In this document: positions 44,461 through 54,214 of the stretch, piece after piece | Layout: every line of letters starts with the position of its first letter | Position numbering within the stretch: the stretch's first letter is position 1 | Source of the DNA: Ardenticatenales bacterium | Lineage (GTDB): Bacteria > Chloroflexota > Anaerolineae > Promineifilales > Promineifilaceae | NCBI GenBank assembly: GCA_020634575.1 | Contig: JACKBM010000027.1 | Coordinates: 1-64,000, forward strand | Direction: 5' to 3' | Length of the DNA stretch: 64,000 bases | The notes under the pieces: model-generated | What the model saw: the letters and a program-made list of their open reading frames with translations, nothing else | Told to the model about the DNA's origin: nothing | Database searches by the model: none | Translations under genes and position numbers: made by a program

Positions 44461-46724
44461 TACTGTGCCAACTCCAGAATGGTCAGTTCGATACCATCAT
44501 CTATGACGGCGCCGTTCTCGTCAAGACGGGGCAAGCGCCAACCCGAAGCTTGATTCCAGATGCCGGCCCGCAGGATGAGCCGGCCGGGGCCAGATCGGCG
44601 GGATCAGCAATTCGTGATGATCGCGTACGTAGCGGTCAGCGGCCAGCGCCTCGTGGGGAAATTCACCCGGATTGATCTTGTCAGATTGGGCTACAAGGTG
44701 GGGCTCACCACCACCGGCAGTTCCCAAAACAGATGCACGTAAACCTGGTGATTCTCCTCAAGCGGTTGTAAGCGCGCCAGTAGAGGGTGAGGTCTATCGT
44801 CTCGCCCGGGGCTGGGCTGGCATCACTCAGGTCGTACCCGAGGAGTGCAATCTGATCGGCTAGGTTGGCATAGAGATCATTTTCGGCCGGCTCGGCCACG
44901 TTGCCTGCCGAACTCAAGTGCAGCCAACTTTGCGGAACCAGGAAAATGAGCACGAACATGAGTCCGACTGGCAGCCAACCTAGCCAGCCAGCCACAGGTT
45001 CCGTTACCGGAAGAGGCTGAACGGCATTGTGCCGGCGCAACCAGTATGCACCGCCGGCCAGCGCCAGCAGCGCCGCCGCCGTCAGCAGCCAGGCCGCCTG
45101 GCGCGCCGGTGTGTCGTGAAAGGCCACATCGACCACATGGTCACCGGCCGGTAACGGCACAATAAGGAAACCCTCCGGCCGGCCCAACTCGGTCTCAACC
45201 AGCTCACCATCCACTCGGGTCTCCCAGCCGGGAAAGTCAAACAGGAAAAGGCGCAGCACAAATGGTTTCGCCCCGGATACTTCATAGCGAAAATGCAGGG
45301 CGTTGATCTCGGTACTTTCGATCTGCGTGCCTTGTGGAACCGTCGCCCAGTTCACTCTGTCAACCGGGCCGCCCACGTTCAGGCTGACATTGACGGAGGG
45401 CTGCGAGGCCGGGACCTGTTCGACCGTGATCGGCACGAAGTCGGCCGTCGAGGTTGTACCCAACCAGACCCCCTGCCGTTCCCGCGCCAAAACAGTTTGT
45501 GTGTCCGTTGGCCCGAAGTCGGCCGGCCAGGGTGGGAGCTGGCTCAGCGGCCAGGCGAGAATGAGAATAGAGCCAACAGCAGGCCCGGCAATGGCCGCCA
45601 CAACAGCCAATCCTGCAGAAGTCGCGTTGCCGCCGCCGCCAACACGGCGAGCATAAAGGCCACCGGCCCCAATAGACGCCAGGGAAATTGCAGATACTCA
45701 ACAAACGGTATCGCCGACCACAATGGTTCTGACAGTGGCAACATCATGAAGATAAGGCCAACGGCGGCGAGCGCGAAATAACCCAGTTGCCGCCCTGTCC
45801 GCTCTTTGCCTGCCAGCAGGCCAACAATGGCCACAATTGCCAGCCCCCATTGCATGATGCCCAGGTTAAAGAGGAATTCCGGCTCACTCGCCCCCCAGTC
45901 CAGCCGGGCCGAGGGCGCCAATAGCTCTCGCCAGCCCAGAAAGTGATTACGGAAATCAAAATTATCTTGCTCGCCAGAACCTAATAAGGTACTGAGATTG
46001 ATCTCGTTTTGCTCCAGGGCGACCGGCAGCCAGAAGAAGGCAGCCCACGCCCAGCCAACGCACCTAACAGCCAGAGTTGCGCTGCCTCTCACCAAGCGAA
46101 AGCAAATTGCCAAGAGCCAGGCCAACAGAGCAAAAAAGACGAGGGGCCAGGAGGTTGTGGCTGGTGATAACCGCCGCCGTGAGCAATGGTACCGTCGCTC
46201 CCCAGGAAAGCCAACCACCACCACGCAGGACCGGTCACCGGCCAGAACACTCAGGGCCAAAGCCAGAACCTCAGCCAGGTCGCCACGGGCATGGGGATCG
46301 ACAAACTGGATGTAAGGAGCATAGGTGTGGGCGGCGGCGGCGACGAGACCAGCCGGTGCCCCCAATGGGGGCGCATAAACAAACGTGCCCACGGCTCCGG
46401 CCAGGTAAGCAATAGCACAAATTTGACCCCAGCAACCGCATCCGGGCCCGGCATGAGTTCGACCGTGAAGGCCCAGGGTAGTAGCTCAGCGGCGTAATAG
46501 TTAAAAGATGGGGTAGCCATAGCCGAAGTAAAATGCGGCGCGCGCGGATAAACGCCGGTGCAGTACCCGCTTAACTCCAGCCAGGCGGAAGATATGCAGC
46601 TCAGCGTCGGTATTCTGCGGCAAGTCGCTCCGGCTGGGAGCGGCCACACATAACCAACAAAGGCCACTGCCAGGACAGCCAACCAGCTTTTATCCCACTG
46701 ACGCCACCAGGCGCGAACTTTCAT
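44461..46724 (-). pseudogene. Frameshifted large membrane protein gene
   Basis: Three long minus-strand frames (46251-46724, 45544-46392, 44705-45610) and a short one (44521-44727) read as consecutive pieces of one polytopic protein of about 750 residues, broken by at least four or five frameshifts. Conserved pieces appear in successive frames: FNYYA, then AHTYAPYIQFVDPHARGDLA, then FVEYLQFPWRLLGPVAFM, then the beta-sandwich FDFPGWETRVDGE and the C-terminal LVAQSDKINPGEFP. This layout recalls YfhO-like or related GT-C membrane proteins of Chloroflexota. The clustering of errors here, while neighbours are clean, argues for real decay. Confidence 0.75.
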
Positions 46725-46829
46725 CCTACCCGTTCCTCTACATTTCCCAGACAGAAAAAACGTGAAACGTGCCCAGTTTAGCGCGTTTCACGTTTTGATT
46801 TCAGACGACATGCCGGTGATTGGCCGACG

Positions 46830-46922
46830 GTAGAGACGCACCGCTGGCGCGTCTCAGGCAGCGCGACACATGGTCCTGTGGGAGACACGGCAGACGTAGA
46901 GACGCGCCAGCGGCGCGTCTCA
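46830..46922. repeat. Two copies of a GTAGAGACGC palindrome
   Basis: Copies at 46830-46856 and 46896-46922 both form a hairpin of about 10 bp (GAGACGCGCC/GGCGCGTCTC, 3-base loop; copy 1 has mismatches). Between 46725 and 46925 I see no gene. They flank the IS remnant on one side. Confidence 0.75.
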
Positions 46923-46925
46923 TAG

Positions 46926-47805
46926 GTATCAAGCTAAGCAAAGTCATCACCACAAGCGAGCAAGAGAGCGAAGGTTCGCTGCTGCTTACGACTTCTATTG
47001 ATGCGGCAGCCTCGACTGAGAATCCGCCGTAGGTCTTCCAGGACCCGCCGGCAGGCCGCAGCGTCCTGGAGGGCGGTGGCTAGTCGAATGACATGCCGAC
47101 GGATAGTTCGACAGGCTTTGACCCAACTGCGGTCAGCATAATCCCAAATGGTGGCGGCCAACAGCCACTGCTGCAGAAGCATGGCAATGAGCTTGGCATA
47201 GAATTCACAGAGGCGGCGCCAGACGTTGTCGCTGCGCGACTTGTCGATTTGCCCTCGGACTTCCACAGCTTGAATAACAACTCAATCTGCCAGCGGAGGC
47301 GCATGAGGACAAAGGCTTCCTCATAGGCAATCAGGTCTGGCGTTGCGTTGGTCACCAGCAGGGTCCAGGCACAGAGTTGCAGCCGTGCCTGGTGAGGGTT
47401 GAGCCCCGTTTCTGGGCAGCCCGTTTGAGTTTACGTCGCCGTTCAGCGGCAACATCTGGTGGCACTCGCTGCCCCAGTAGCCGGGCTGGCAGCCGATGAT
47501 GCTTGCCCAGTTCGATGACCACATCAAATGTGTCCCCCTGTTGTTGCCGGCACCAATGGTCGGCTGTCCAGAGTCTCCCGGCACCGGACATCTGGATGGA
47601 TTGATCTCCAGTTCCGTATCTTTGGCTGGTTTTGGTTGATGTTATCATAGTTCCGACCCATTGGCCGGGTGTCATCAAACCCAGGGGCAATTAGGACCCG
47701 ATAGGGCGGACGCCATGAATCCACGATCTGGCGCGCCTTAATGTATCCTGGACGGGATAGCCGAACAGTCAGGCCAGACAATAACAGAGCGGCACTTTGG
47801 CTGCG
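46926..47805 (-). mobile_element. IS4-type transposase remnant
   Basis: Consecutive minus-strand frames (47352-47690, 47080-47355, 46934-47266) carry the C-terminal part of an IS4-family DDE transposase with frameshifts between them. The pieces include FDVVIELGKHHRLPARLL, RVPPDVAAERRRKLKRAAQK, LRLRWQIELLFKLWKS-type sequence with the catalytic Glu region, CEFYAKLIAMLLQQWLL and GCRINRSRK. The N-terminal half with the two catalytic Asp regions is missing. No terminal inverted repeats were found. The homology limit of sucD falls at its right edge (about 47805), so insertion or recombination at this element probably truncated sucD. Confidence 0.75.
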
Positions 47806-48058
47806 CCGCTACGATAGCAGCAGCGGCAGAGGGAGCCGGTACGCTGATAATGGAGCAGTTGGCGCCAGTTTCGGCAACCGCTTCGGCGACCGTGGCAAAA
47901 ACGGGGACACCGTGGACCTCTTCACCGGCCCGCTTCGGGTTAGTGCCGGCGACGACCTTGGTGCCGTAGGCGAGCATCCGGCCGGTGTGGAACGTGCCCT
48001 GACGGCCCGTGATGCCCTGAACCACCACGCGGGTGTTGTTGTCAATGAGAATCGTCAT
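47738..48058 (-). pseudogene. sucD: Truncated succinyl-CoA ligase alpha subunit
   Basis: 106 codons remain of a subunit normally near 290. Residues 1-84 match SucD ([20 protein letters not shown], the CoA-binding GITG loop, then [16 protein letters not shown]). From about residue 85 (base 47806) the sequence is unrelated and ends early. The active-site phospho-His and the rest of the protein are absent from the window. The ATG overlaps nothing but follows the sucC stop by 2 bases, so translation would still be coupled. An intact copy may exist elsewhere, or the junction may be an assembly error. Confidence 0.85.
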
Positions 48059-48060
48059 GG

Positions 48061-49206
48061 CTAGGCCTCCCCTCGCGCTGCGGCGACCACTTTTTGGGCC
48101 GCGTCCGTCAATGTCTCCGCTGTGATCATGTCAGCTTCCGCCAGGATTTTGCGCCCTTCTTCAGCGTTGGTACCCAGTAGACGCACAACCATAGGCACAT
48201 CAGTATCGATCTGCTTAAGCGCCCCGATGATGCCACGGGCCACTTCATCGCCGCGGACGATACCACCAAAGATATTGAACAGAACCGCCTTGACTCGTGT
48301 ATCCGAGAGGATCAACTTGAGCGCTGCCGTCACCCCTTCCTCGCTGGCGCCGCCACCGATGTCCAGGAAGTTGGCTGGCTCGCCGCCGAACAGCTTGATG
48401 ATGTCCATCGTAGCCATAGCCAGACCGGCGCCATTCACCATACAGCCAATCTCGCCATCCAGCTGGATGTAAGTGAGCCCATTGAGACGGGCCTGCATCT
48501 CCGCCGGTGTCTCGTCGTCATCGTCGCGCATTTCCGCAATTTCCGGCTGGCGGAACAGGCCGTTGTCGTCAATCGACATCTTGCCGTCCAGAGCCATCAG
48601 ATGGCCTTCGCCGGTGATAATGAGCGGATTGATCTCAGTCAGGGAAGCATCGCTGCTGATGAAGCAGTCATAGAGGCTGGAGAGGATACCGTGGAACTCA
48701 GAGTGGGGACCGGCCGGTAATTCCAGACGATCTGCCACTTCCTGGGAAATCGCCTCAGTTATACCCTCGGTCGGATCAATATGGACCCGGATTATTTTCT
48801 CCGGCGTGGAGGCGGCCACGGCCTCAATGTCCATACCGCCGGCGGCTGACGCCATGACCATGTTGCGGCGCGCGGAGCGGTCAACAAGGATGGCCAGGTA
48901 GATTTCCTGCTCAATACCGGGCGCCAGTTCATCAACCAGGACTTTCTTCACCGTCAGCCCTTTGATATCCATGCCGAGAATAGCCGCCGCATTGGCCTCT
49001 GCTTCGGCCGGTGATTTGGCAAGTTTGACGCCGCCGGCCTTGCCGCGACCGCCAGTGTGGACCTGGGCTTTGACGACAACGCCATTGCCCCCGAGTTTTT
49101 CGGCGATAGCCCGAGCTTCGGCCGGTGTTGTGGCGACCTCGCCCTGGGGAATGGGCACGCCATATTTGGCAAACAGGCGTTTGGCCTGAAATTCATGCAG
49201 ATTCAC
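48061..49206 (-). CDS. sucC: Succinate-CoA ligase [ADP/GDP-forming] beta subunit
   Basis: 381 residues, full length. The subunit binds the nucleotide and, with SucD, makes ATP or GTP from succinyl-CoA in the citric-acid cycle. The ATP-grasp domain starts [20 protein letters not shown], with [39 protein letters not shown] and [15 protein letters not shown]. The ligase domain has [13 protein letters not shown] and [15 protein letters not shown]. It starts at GTG 49206 with AAGGAG 6 bases upstream (49213-49218). Its partner sucD is cut, so this locus alone cannot give an active enzyme. Confidence 0.96.
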   Translation of the reverse strand: MNLHEFQAKRLFAKYGVPIPQGEVATTPAEARAIAEKLGGNGVVVKAQVHTGGRGKAGGVKLAKSPAEAEANAAAILGMDIKGLTVKKVLVDELAPGIEQEIYLAILVDRSARRNMVMASAAGGMDIEAVAASTPEKIIRVHIDPTEGITEAISQEVADRLELPAGPHSEFHGILSSLYDCFISSDASLTEINPLIITGEGHLMALDGKMSIDDNGLFRQPEIAEMRDDDDETPAEMQARLNGLTYIQLDGEIGCMVNGAGLAMATMDIIKLFGGEPANFLDIGGGASEEGVTAALKLILSDTRVKAVLFNIFGGIVRGDEVARGIIGALKQIDTDVPMVVRLLGTNAEEGRKILAEADMITAETLTDAAQKVVAAARGEA

Positions 49207-49501
49207 TTATCGCTCCTTGGATCTGGAATTGGTAAAAATTGTAGCGCTAAAAGGCAAACCGCAGGTGCTTTCGGACTAAAATCGGGCGCACGGGCTGCGT
49301 TTCCTCAAGGAATCGGCAACGCCATGCGTGATCATCAATTTGAAAGCATTTGCCGATTACCAATAAGTTCAATCTAGCGGCTGGATTATAACATGCGGGC
49401 GGGCGAATCGCATCCGCTCCCGCCAATCCTGCAGGTTAGGTTAATATGATATGATGGAGCTGTTTTATGCAGGGAAATTGCGACTCGGGTAAAATCACTT
49501 T
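49207..49501. other. Divergent intergenic region between sucC and tatA
   Basis: 295 bases, AT-rich toward the tatA side, with promoters expected for both directions. Apart from the sucC ribosome site and the tatA -10 box I see no RNA gene, riboswitch or repeat. Confidence 0.6.
49490..49495 (+). promoter_or_regulatory. -10 box of the tatA operon, predicted leaderless
   Basis: TAAAAT ends 6 bases before the ATG at 49502. No Shine-Dalgarno and no clear -35 box. Confidence 0.5.
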
Positions 49502-49957
49502 ATGGATAGCTTCTTTGGCATTGGCCTGTCTGAATTCGCTATTATTCTCATCCTCGCCATCGTTGTCATGGGGCCGCAGCGGATGCGCAGCGTTGCCCGG
49601 ACATTAGGGCGTTGGACAGCTCAATTGCAGCAGATCACGCGCGGCTTTACGCAGCAGCTCAATGCCGAACTGGACGCGGCCGAGTTAGATGACCTGCGCG
49701 GCGCCATGCAGGAAGTCCAGGAGTTGCGCCGGCAGGTCGCCGACATGCGCTCCGAACTGCTGGGCGTTACGCGTTCAGCCATGCAGGAGGGCAACCAGGC
49801 TGTCAGCTCCACACGCAATGCGCTGGCGCCACAGCGCACGCCCTTACCGGAAAATGGCAATACCATCGGCCAGCCGGAACAGCTAAGCCATGGTGACGCA
49901 GCCGGGCCATCCACCTTACCCAAAGCCATGGACGTACCGGACGATCCCGAATCATGA
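49502..49957 (+). CDS. tatA: Twin-arginine translocase subunit TatA/TatB
   Basis: 151 residues. The short N-terminal membrane helix and hinge (FFGIGLSEFAIILILAIVVM, then GPQRMRSVARTLG) are followed by an amphipathic helix and a charged coiled stretch, the TatA/TatB plan. The acidic residue in the helix (Glu) and the GPxRL/M hinge look more TatB-like. Tat exports folded proteins. It overlaps tatC by 4 bases. Confidence 0.9.
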   Translation: MDSFFGIGLSEFAIILILAIVVMGPQRMRSVARTLGRWTAQLQQITRGFTQQLNAELDAAELDDLRGAMQEVQELRRQVADMRSELLGVTRSAMQEGNQAVSSTRNALAPQRTPLPENGNTIGQPEQLSHGDAAGPSTLPKAMDVPDDPES

Positions 49958-50754
49958 GTACTATCAAGCAGGGCCAACCGGCCAAAAACAGTGAGACCGA
50001 CGATCTGACCATCCTCGGCCATCTTAATGAGCTGCGTATTCGGCTCACCTGGGGCTTCGCTGGTCTGGCGATCACGACGATTGCCAGTTTCTTCTGGGTG
50101 CGATCGTTGCTCCTGTGGATGATTGGCCTGGCCCGCGGTCTCAGCCTTGTCAATGCTTCCGTCCTCAGCAACGAACTGAATGAGCTGGTGGTCTTGGGGC
50201 CAACCGAAGGCATTCAGGTCTATTTCAAGGTCGCCCTGCTTTCCGGCGCTGTCCTGGCCATGCCGTGGCTTATCTTGCAGCTCTGGCTGTTCATTGCCCC
50301 GGGCCTGACCAAGAAAGAAAGGCGTCATGTCTATGTTTTTGTGCTAAGCGCCAGTGTCTTGTTTGCTCTTGGCGTCTTGTTCACCGTGGGTGTGCTGATG
50401 CCGACGGCGCTCAGTTTTCTGGGCAGCTTTGAGGCTGATATTTTCCGGCCGGAGTGGACCGCCAACGAATATATCCGCTTTGTAACCAACTTCATCTTCT
50501 GGATTGGGGTCAGCTTCGAACTGCCCATTCTCATTTACTTCATGGCTCTGTTTGGCCTTGTCAATAGCAAGCAGCTGCTGGAACATTGGCGCGTCGCCGT
50601 CGTGGCCATCGCCGTTGTGGCAGCCATGATCACACCTACGGTTGATCCGGTGACGATGACGCTGACGATGGCGCCGTTGCTTGTCCTGTATTTTCTGAGC
50701 ATTGGCCTGGCCAAAGTAGGCTATCGCAAATTTGAAAAATCGGTAGAATTCTAA
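49954..50754 (+). CDS. tatC: Twin-arginine translocase subunit TatC
   Basis: 266 residues with six membrane spans. The N-terminal ILGHLNELRIRLTW contains the conserved HL-E-LR motif that helps bind twin-arginine signals. The family stretches FKVALLSGAVLAMPWLILQL, WLFIAPGLTKKERR and FELPILIYFMALFGLV are all present. ATGA overlap with the tatA stop. No tatA/tatB paralogue is in the window. Confidence 0.95.
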   Translation: MSTIKQGQPAKNSETDDLTILGHLNELRIRLTWGFAGLAITTIASFFWVRSLLLWMIGLARGLSLVNASVLSNELNELVVLGPTEGIQVYFKVALLSGAVLAMPWLILQLWLFIAPGLTKKERRHVYVFVLSASVLFALGVLFTVGVLMPTALSFLGSFEADIFRPEWTANEYIRFVTNFIFWIGVSFELPILIYFMALFGLVNSKQLLEHWRVAVVAIAVVAAMITPTVDPVTMTLTMAPLLVLYFLSIGLAKVGYRKFEKSVEF

Positions 50755-50815
50755 CTCTGGATCATCCGGCCATTTGTCGGCGGGACGAAATTTTAGTTCA
50801 CCTACCTTGTCGCTC

Positions 50816-51472
50816 ATGTCACGCCTGATTTTTCAACCCAATGAAACAATTCTATTTGTCGGCGACAGCATCACCGATTGTGGCCGGCGTGGGGCTCACG
50901 CGCCGTACGGCAACGGCTACGTCCGGATTATCTTTGATTGGCTGGAAGCTGGTTATGCTGACCACAACCTCAAAATCATCAACCGGGGCATCGCCGGCGA
51001 TACTTCCCGCAACCTGGTCACCCGCTGGGACAAAGATGTGGCCCGGGAGAAACCAGACTGGCTGATCATCAAAATCGGCATTAATGATGTCTGGCGTTTT
51101 CTGGACAAGCATCACACTGAAGCGGTATCAGTCGGCGAATTTGAGCAGAATTATCGAACGATGCTGAATTGGATGCGGCCGCGACCGGCCGGTCCCAACC
51201 AGCGCAAAACCGGCCTCATCCTCGTCGAACCCTTCCTGATCGAACCAGACAGCAACGATATCTTCCGCAAAATGGTGGAACGGTATCAGGAGGTTGTCCA
51301 GGAGCTGGCCGCTGAATACGAAACGCGCCTCGTCTGCCTGCAAGGGCTTTTCGACCAGGCCATGGACGCCCGCCCACCCAAATATTGGGCTGAGGATCGG
51401 GTTCACCCCACCCACATCGGCCACACCTTGATCGCGCGCGAAATCCTGAATGTGTGTGGCTACGGTTTATGA
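50816..51472 (+). CDS. SGNH/GDSL-type esterase
   Basis: 218 residues from the ATG at 50816. The four SGNH blocks are visible: nucleophile Ser in LFVGDSITDCGRRG, Gly in RGIAGDTSRNL, Asn in IKIGINDVWRF and the Asp-x-x-His pair in DRVHPTHIGHTLIA. No signal peptide, so cytoplasmic. It probably removes acyl or acetyl groups from a carbohydrate or lipid; the substrate is unknown. It lies 61 bases after tatC and overlaps the next gene by 4 bases. Confidence 0.9.
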   Translation: MSRLIFQPNETILFVGDSITDCGRRGAHAPYGNGYVRIIFDWLEAGYADHNLKIINRGIAGDTSRNLVTRWDKDVAREKPDWLIIKIGINDVWRFLDKHHTEAVSVGEFEQNYRTMLNWMRPRPAGPNQRKTGLILVEPFLIEPDSNDIFRKMVERYQEVVQELAAEYETRLVCLQGLFDQAMDARPPKYWAEDRVHPTHIGHTLIAREILNVCGYGL

Positions 51473-51939
51473 GCAAAGCAGAATCAACTCCCCAACCTGT
51501 TGCCAACGACGAGATGCCGGGCTGGCTCTATGCCGCCGGCGTCATCCTGGCCATCTGTTATCCAGTGTTATCGTTCTCGATTGGCTTCCGGGCTGTGTAC
51601 CAGCTTGGTTTTAAGGAAGGGGTCACCAACTACCTGGCCCCCAGCCTCAGTTTGCTGACGGCGATCTTTTACCTGGTCGCTACCATTGGCTTCGCCAAAA
51701 AGGCGAAATGGGCCTGGTGGGTCTCCATCATCTCGTTGGGCCTGGAAACGCTCTGCACCTTCATCGTGGGCGGACTGAGTCTGACGCCCGCTTTCGCGGA
51801 TGTGATAGGCCGGACCGCCTGGCGCGCTTTCGGCGCTGACTACGGCTATCTACCGCTGGTCCAACCCCTGATTGGCCTGGTTTGGCTCATTCACCCGACC
51901 ACACGCCGGGCCTATGGGGTGTTGCGCGACCGGGGCTAA
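51469..51939 (+). CDS. Small integral membrane protein
   Basis: 156 residues from the ATG at 51469, whose ATGA overlaps the SGNH stop. About four membrane spans are seen (for example GWLYAAGVILAICYPVLSFS and AWWVSIISLGLETLCTFIVG). The family is not recognised. Coupling to the SGNH esterase suggests a shared job. The stop is 10 bases from that of the converging M23 gene. Confidence 0.6.
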   Translation: MSKAESTPQPVANDEMPGWLYAAGVILAICYPVLSFSIGFRAVYQLGFKEGVTNYLAPSLSLLTAIFYLVATIGFAKKAKWAWWVSIISLGLETLCTFIVGGLSLTPAFADVIGRTAWRAFGADYGYLPLVQPLIGLVWLIHPTTRRAYGVLRDRG

Positions 51940-51949
51940 GCCCGGCTTG

Positions 51950-54214
51950 CTACTGGCCGCCGCGGCGAAAGATGATGCTGAGCCACTCGTAGGCTTCGAT
52001 AGGCCGTTGATATTGGCCCAGAAAGTGGCCAGCCAGCCATAGCTCGACGTGTAAATGCGCATCTTCAGCCGGGCTAACCAGCGCGCCCGGCGAGCCGGTA
52101 TTGCCCACCCGGCCGATAAACTGGCCCGCGCTCACCTGATTCCCCACAACCAGCCCGCCATCGACCTCGCTCAGGTGCGCGTAACGGGAGATCAAGCCAT
52201 CGCCATGATCCAGCCAGACCTGACGCCCCCGGTAAAAATCCTCACCGGCATCTGAGGTGTAGCCCAGGCGCTGCGACTCCGACCGCCAGACAGCATAAGT
52301 GGCCTCATCACCCGCCACGTACTCACTGTCTATACGAAGAACGGTGCCGCCGGCAACCGCTTGCACAGCTGTACCAGCCGACCAATACAGATCCATCCCT
52401 TCATGGATGCCCAGCCGATAATGGCGCGGCGCCCCCGGCAGGCGTAACAGCCGATCCGGGATGGGTGAGCCAGGAATTGGCAAACGTAGCCCACGCAGCG
52501 GATTAAGGGTCAGCTGATCAGCAGCCGGCGCTTCGGCCCACTCAACGTTGTGGTTCGCCAGCTCTGGCTGGCCCACAAAGTGGAAGCCACTGGCCGTTGC
52601 CAGCACCAGCGTCTCGTTGTCCGCCCCGACTGCAATCGCCTGGATATGCTGGCCGCTGGCGAGGCGATAAATAGCCCGTAACGCACCGGTTTGCGGGTCA
52701 TAGCCGAGAAGCCGATAACCGGCCTGATCCAGGACATAAAGGGTGTCCGCACTGAGCGCCAGCTGGCGTGGCCGCCAGGGCAGAAACGTCGGCTGGAAAT
52801 CAGCCACTAGCGCCGTTTCCTGGTAAAGACGTAGTTGTCCCGTCAAACCGGTGGCGGTGAGAAGAAAACTACTGGTGGCATCGGCGGCATGATCGACGGC
52901 GAATTCGTCCGGGGTGAGCCAGAGCAGTTGGGAACCGGCCGGTTCATACGCCTGCACAAAATGGTAGCTTCCCTCCAACAGTTGCCGGACCGGGCCGCTA
53001 CTGGTCAGCGCGAGATAGTATTGGGAGGAGATATCGCGGACCGGCCGGTCATACCATTCCACCGTCCAGGCTCCATCGAGCCCCAGACGATAGACATCAC
53101 CAGCCCGATCCAGCACCAGCAACCCAGCCTCAGCCAGCTGAATATCCAACGGCTCCAGCACCGTCACGTCCCCCACCCGATCACCCGGCCGCAAAACCGG
53201 CGTCATCAGGAGCTGGTTTTCCCTGGGCAGACGATAGACAATGCCTTGTTGCAGAAAGTAAATAGCCTCTGTACCCACGGCCAGGGCCACCACATTGGTC
53301 AAGTCTGGTTGTTCAGGCGCCACAAGCCACGAAGCCATCCCGGCCGGCTCAAGCGCGTAAAGCTCGGCCCCGACCGCCAGCGCCTCGGCTTGCCGCAGAT
53401 TCATCCCATCCACCGCCAAACTGCTCACCAGACTCGCCAGATCCGGCACCTCGCCATAAATAGATGCGGTTGCGGTACCGTAACTCGCCAGCAAATCAGG
53501 CAGAAAACCAGACGTCTGCTCAGCCACGATGGGGCGCCCCGTTGCCGCCGTTAACCAGGCAACCAACGCCGCGCTCGCCGGGCCGGCCTCACAGGGCGGT
53601 TGGATGGCGGCCGCGCCCGGCTCCAGGAAAAGCACAACCGGCAGGCCGCGCACGAGGTCATACAGCGTCAGCAAAGCGGGATCCTGAAACGGATATTGGC
53701 CGCTGGCTGGATCAGGTCCCCAATCGTTGCCTGGGCAGGCATCCAGCGCCGTATCCGCATTGCGGCGCCGGTCAATGCCGCTCTGCTCAGGCGGCAGCGC
53801 CAGCAGCCAGACCGTCAGCGACGCCGGCCATTCCTGCGTGACCAATCGCTGCGCTGTCTGTTCTCCCCAGGTGGGATCGGCACTGCCGGCCAACCCGTTG
53901 ACCAGCGCCAGCACCTGGGGCCCCTCGCCCAGACGCCAGCCGTGGACGGCCGTGCCATCGCTCAGGGGCCAGCTAAAGCGTGTGTAGGGTTCAGGCGTGG
54001 GGGTAGGTGATTGGGTTGGGCTGGGTAAGGGCCGGGGTGTGGGCGGCAGGGTAGCTAATGGGGCAAACGGCTCAGTAGCCGGGACGACGATCGTCTGCGT
54101 CGCGACCGGCGCCGCGGTAGCTATTGCTGGGCTGGCGGCGGGGAGGGTTGGCCGCGGTTGCTGGCATGCTACCAGCAGCAGAACCAGCCCTAACCAGCAG
54201 CGAGTTCTAGACAT
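51950..54214 (-). CDS. Lipoprotein with beta-propeller-like middle and C-terminal M23 peptidase
   Basis: 754 residues from the ATG at 54214, giving a lipoprotein signal (LVLLLVACQQ, lipidated Cys17); an in-frame ATG 15 bases earlier is an alternative. After a Thr/Pro spacer there is an about 150-residue domain, then repeated beta strands with YFLQQGIVYRLPREN and LYVLDQAGYRLLGYDPQTG, suggesting a propeller. The C-terminal M23 domain has the metal ligands in HEGMDLY and HLHVELW plus the strand GLISRYAHLSEVDGGLVV. It may trim cell-wall peptides. The ATG overlaps the stop of the GyrA-CTD gene by 8 bases. Confidence 0.85.
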   Translation of the reverse strand: MSRTRCWLGLVLLLVACQQPRPTLPAASPAIATAAPVATQTIVVPATEPFAPLATLPPTPRPLPSPTQSPTPTPEPYTRFSWPLSDGTAVHGWRLGEGPQVLALVNGLAGSADPTWGEQTAQRLVTQEWPASLTVWLLALPPEQSGIDRRRNADTALDACPGNDWGPDPASGQYPFQDPALLTLYDLVRGLPVVLFLEPGAAAIQPPCEAGPASAALVAWLTAATGRPIVAEQTSGFLPDLLASYGTATASIYGEVPDLASLVSSLAVDGMNLRQAEALAVGAELYALEPAGMASWLVAPEQPDLTNVVALAVGTEAIYFLQQGIVYRLPRENQLLMTPVLRPGDRVGDVTVLEPLDIQLAEAGLLVLDRAGDVYRLGLDGAWTVEWYDRPVRDISSQYYLALTSSGPVRQLLEGSYHFVQAYEPAGSQLLWLTPDEFAVDHAADATSSFLLTATGLTGQLRLYQETALVADFQPTFLPWRPRQLALSADTLYVLDQAGYRLLGYDPQTGALRAIYRLASGQHIQAIAVGADNETLVLATASGFHFVGQPELANHNVEWAEAPAADQLTLNPLRGLRLPIPGSPIPDRLLRLPGAPRHYRLGIHEGMDLYWSAGTAVQAVAGGTVLRIDSEYVAGDEATYAVWRSESQRLGYTSDAGEDFYRGRQVWLDHGDGLISRYAHLSEVDGGLVVGNQVSAGQFIGRVGNTGSPGALVSPAEDAHLHVELWLAGHFLGQYQRPIEAYEWLSIIFRRGGQ

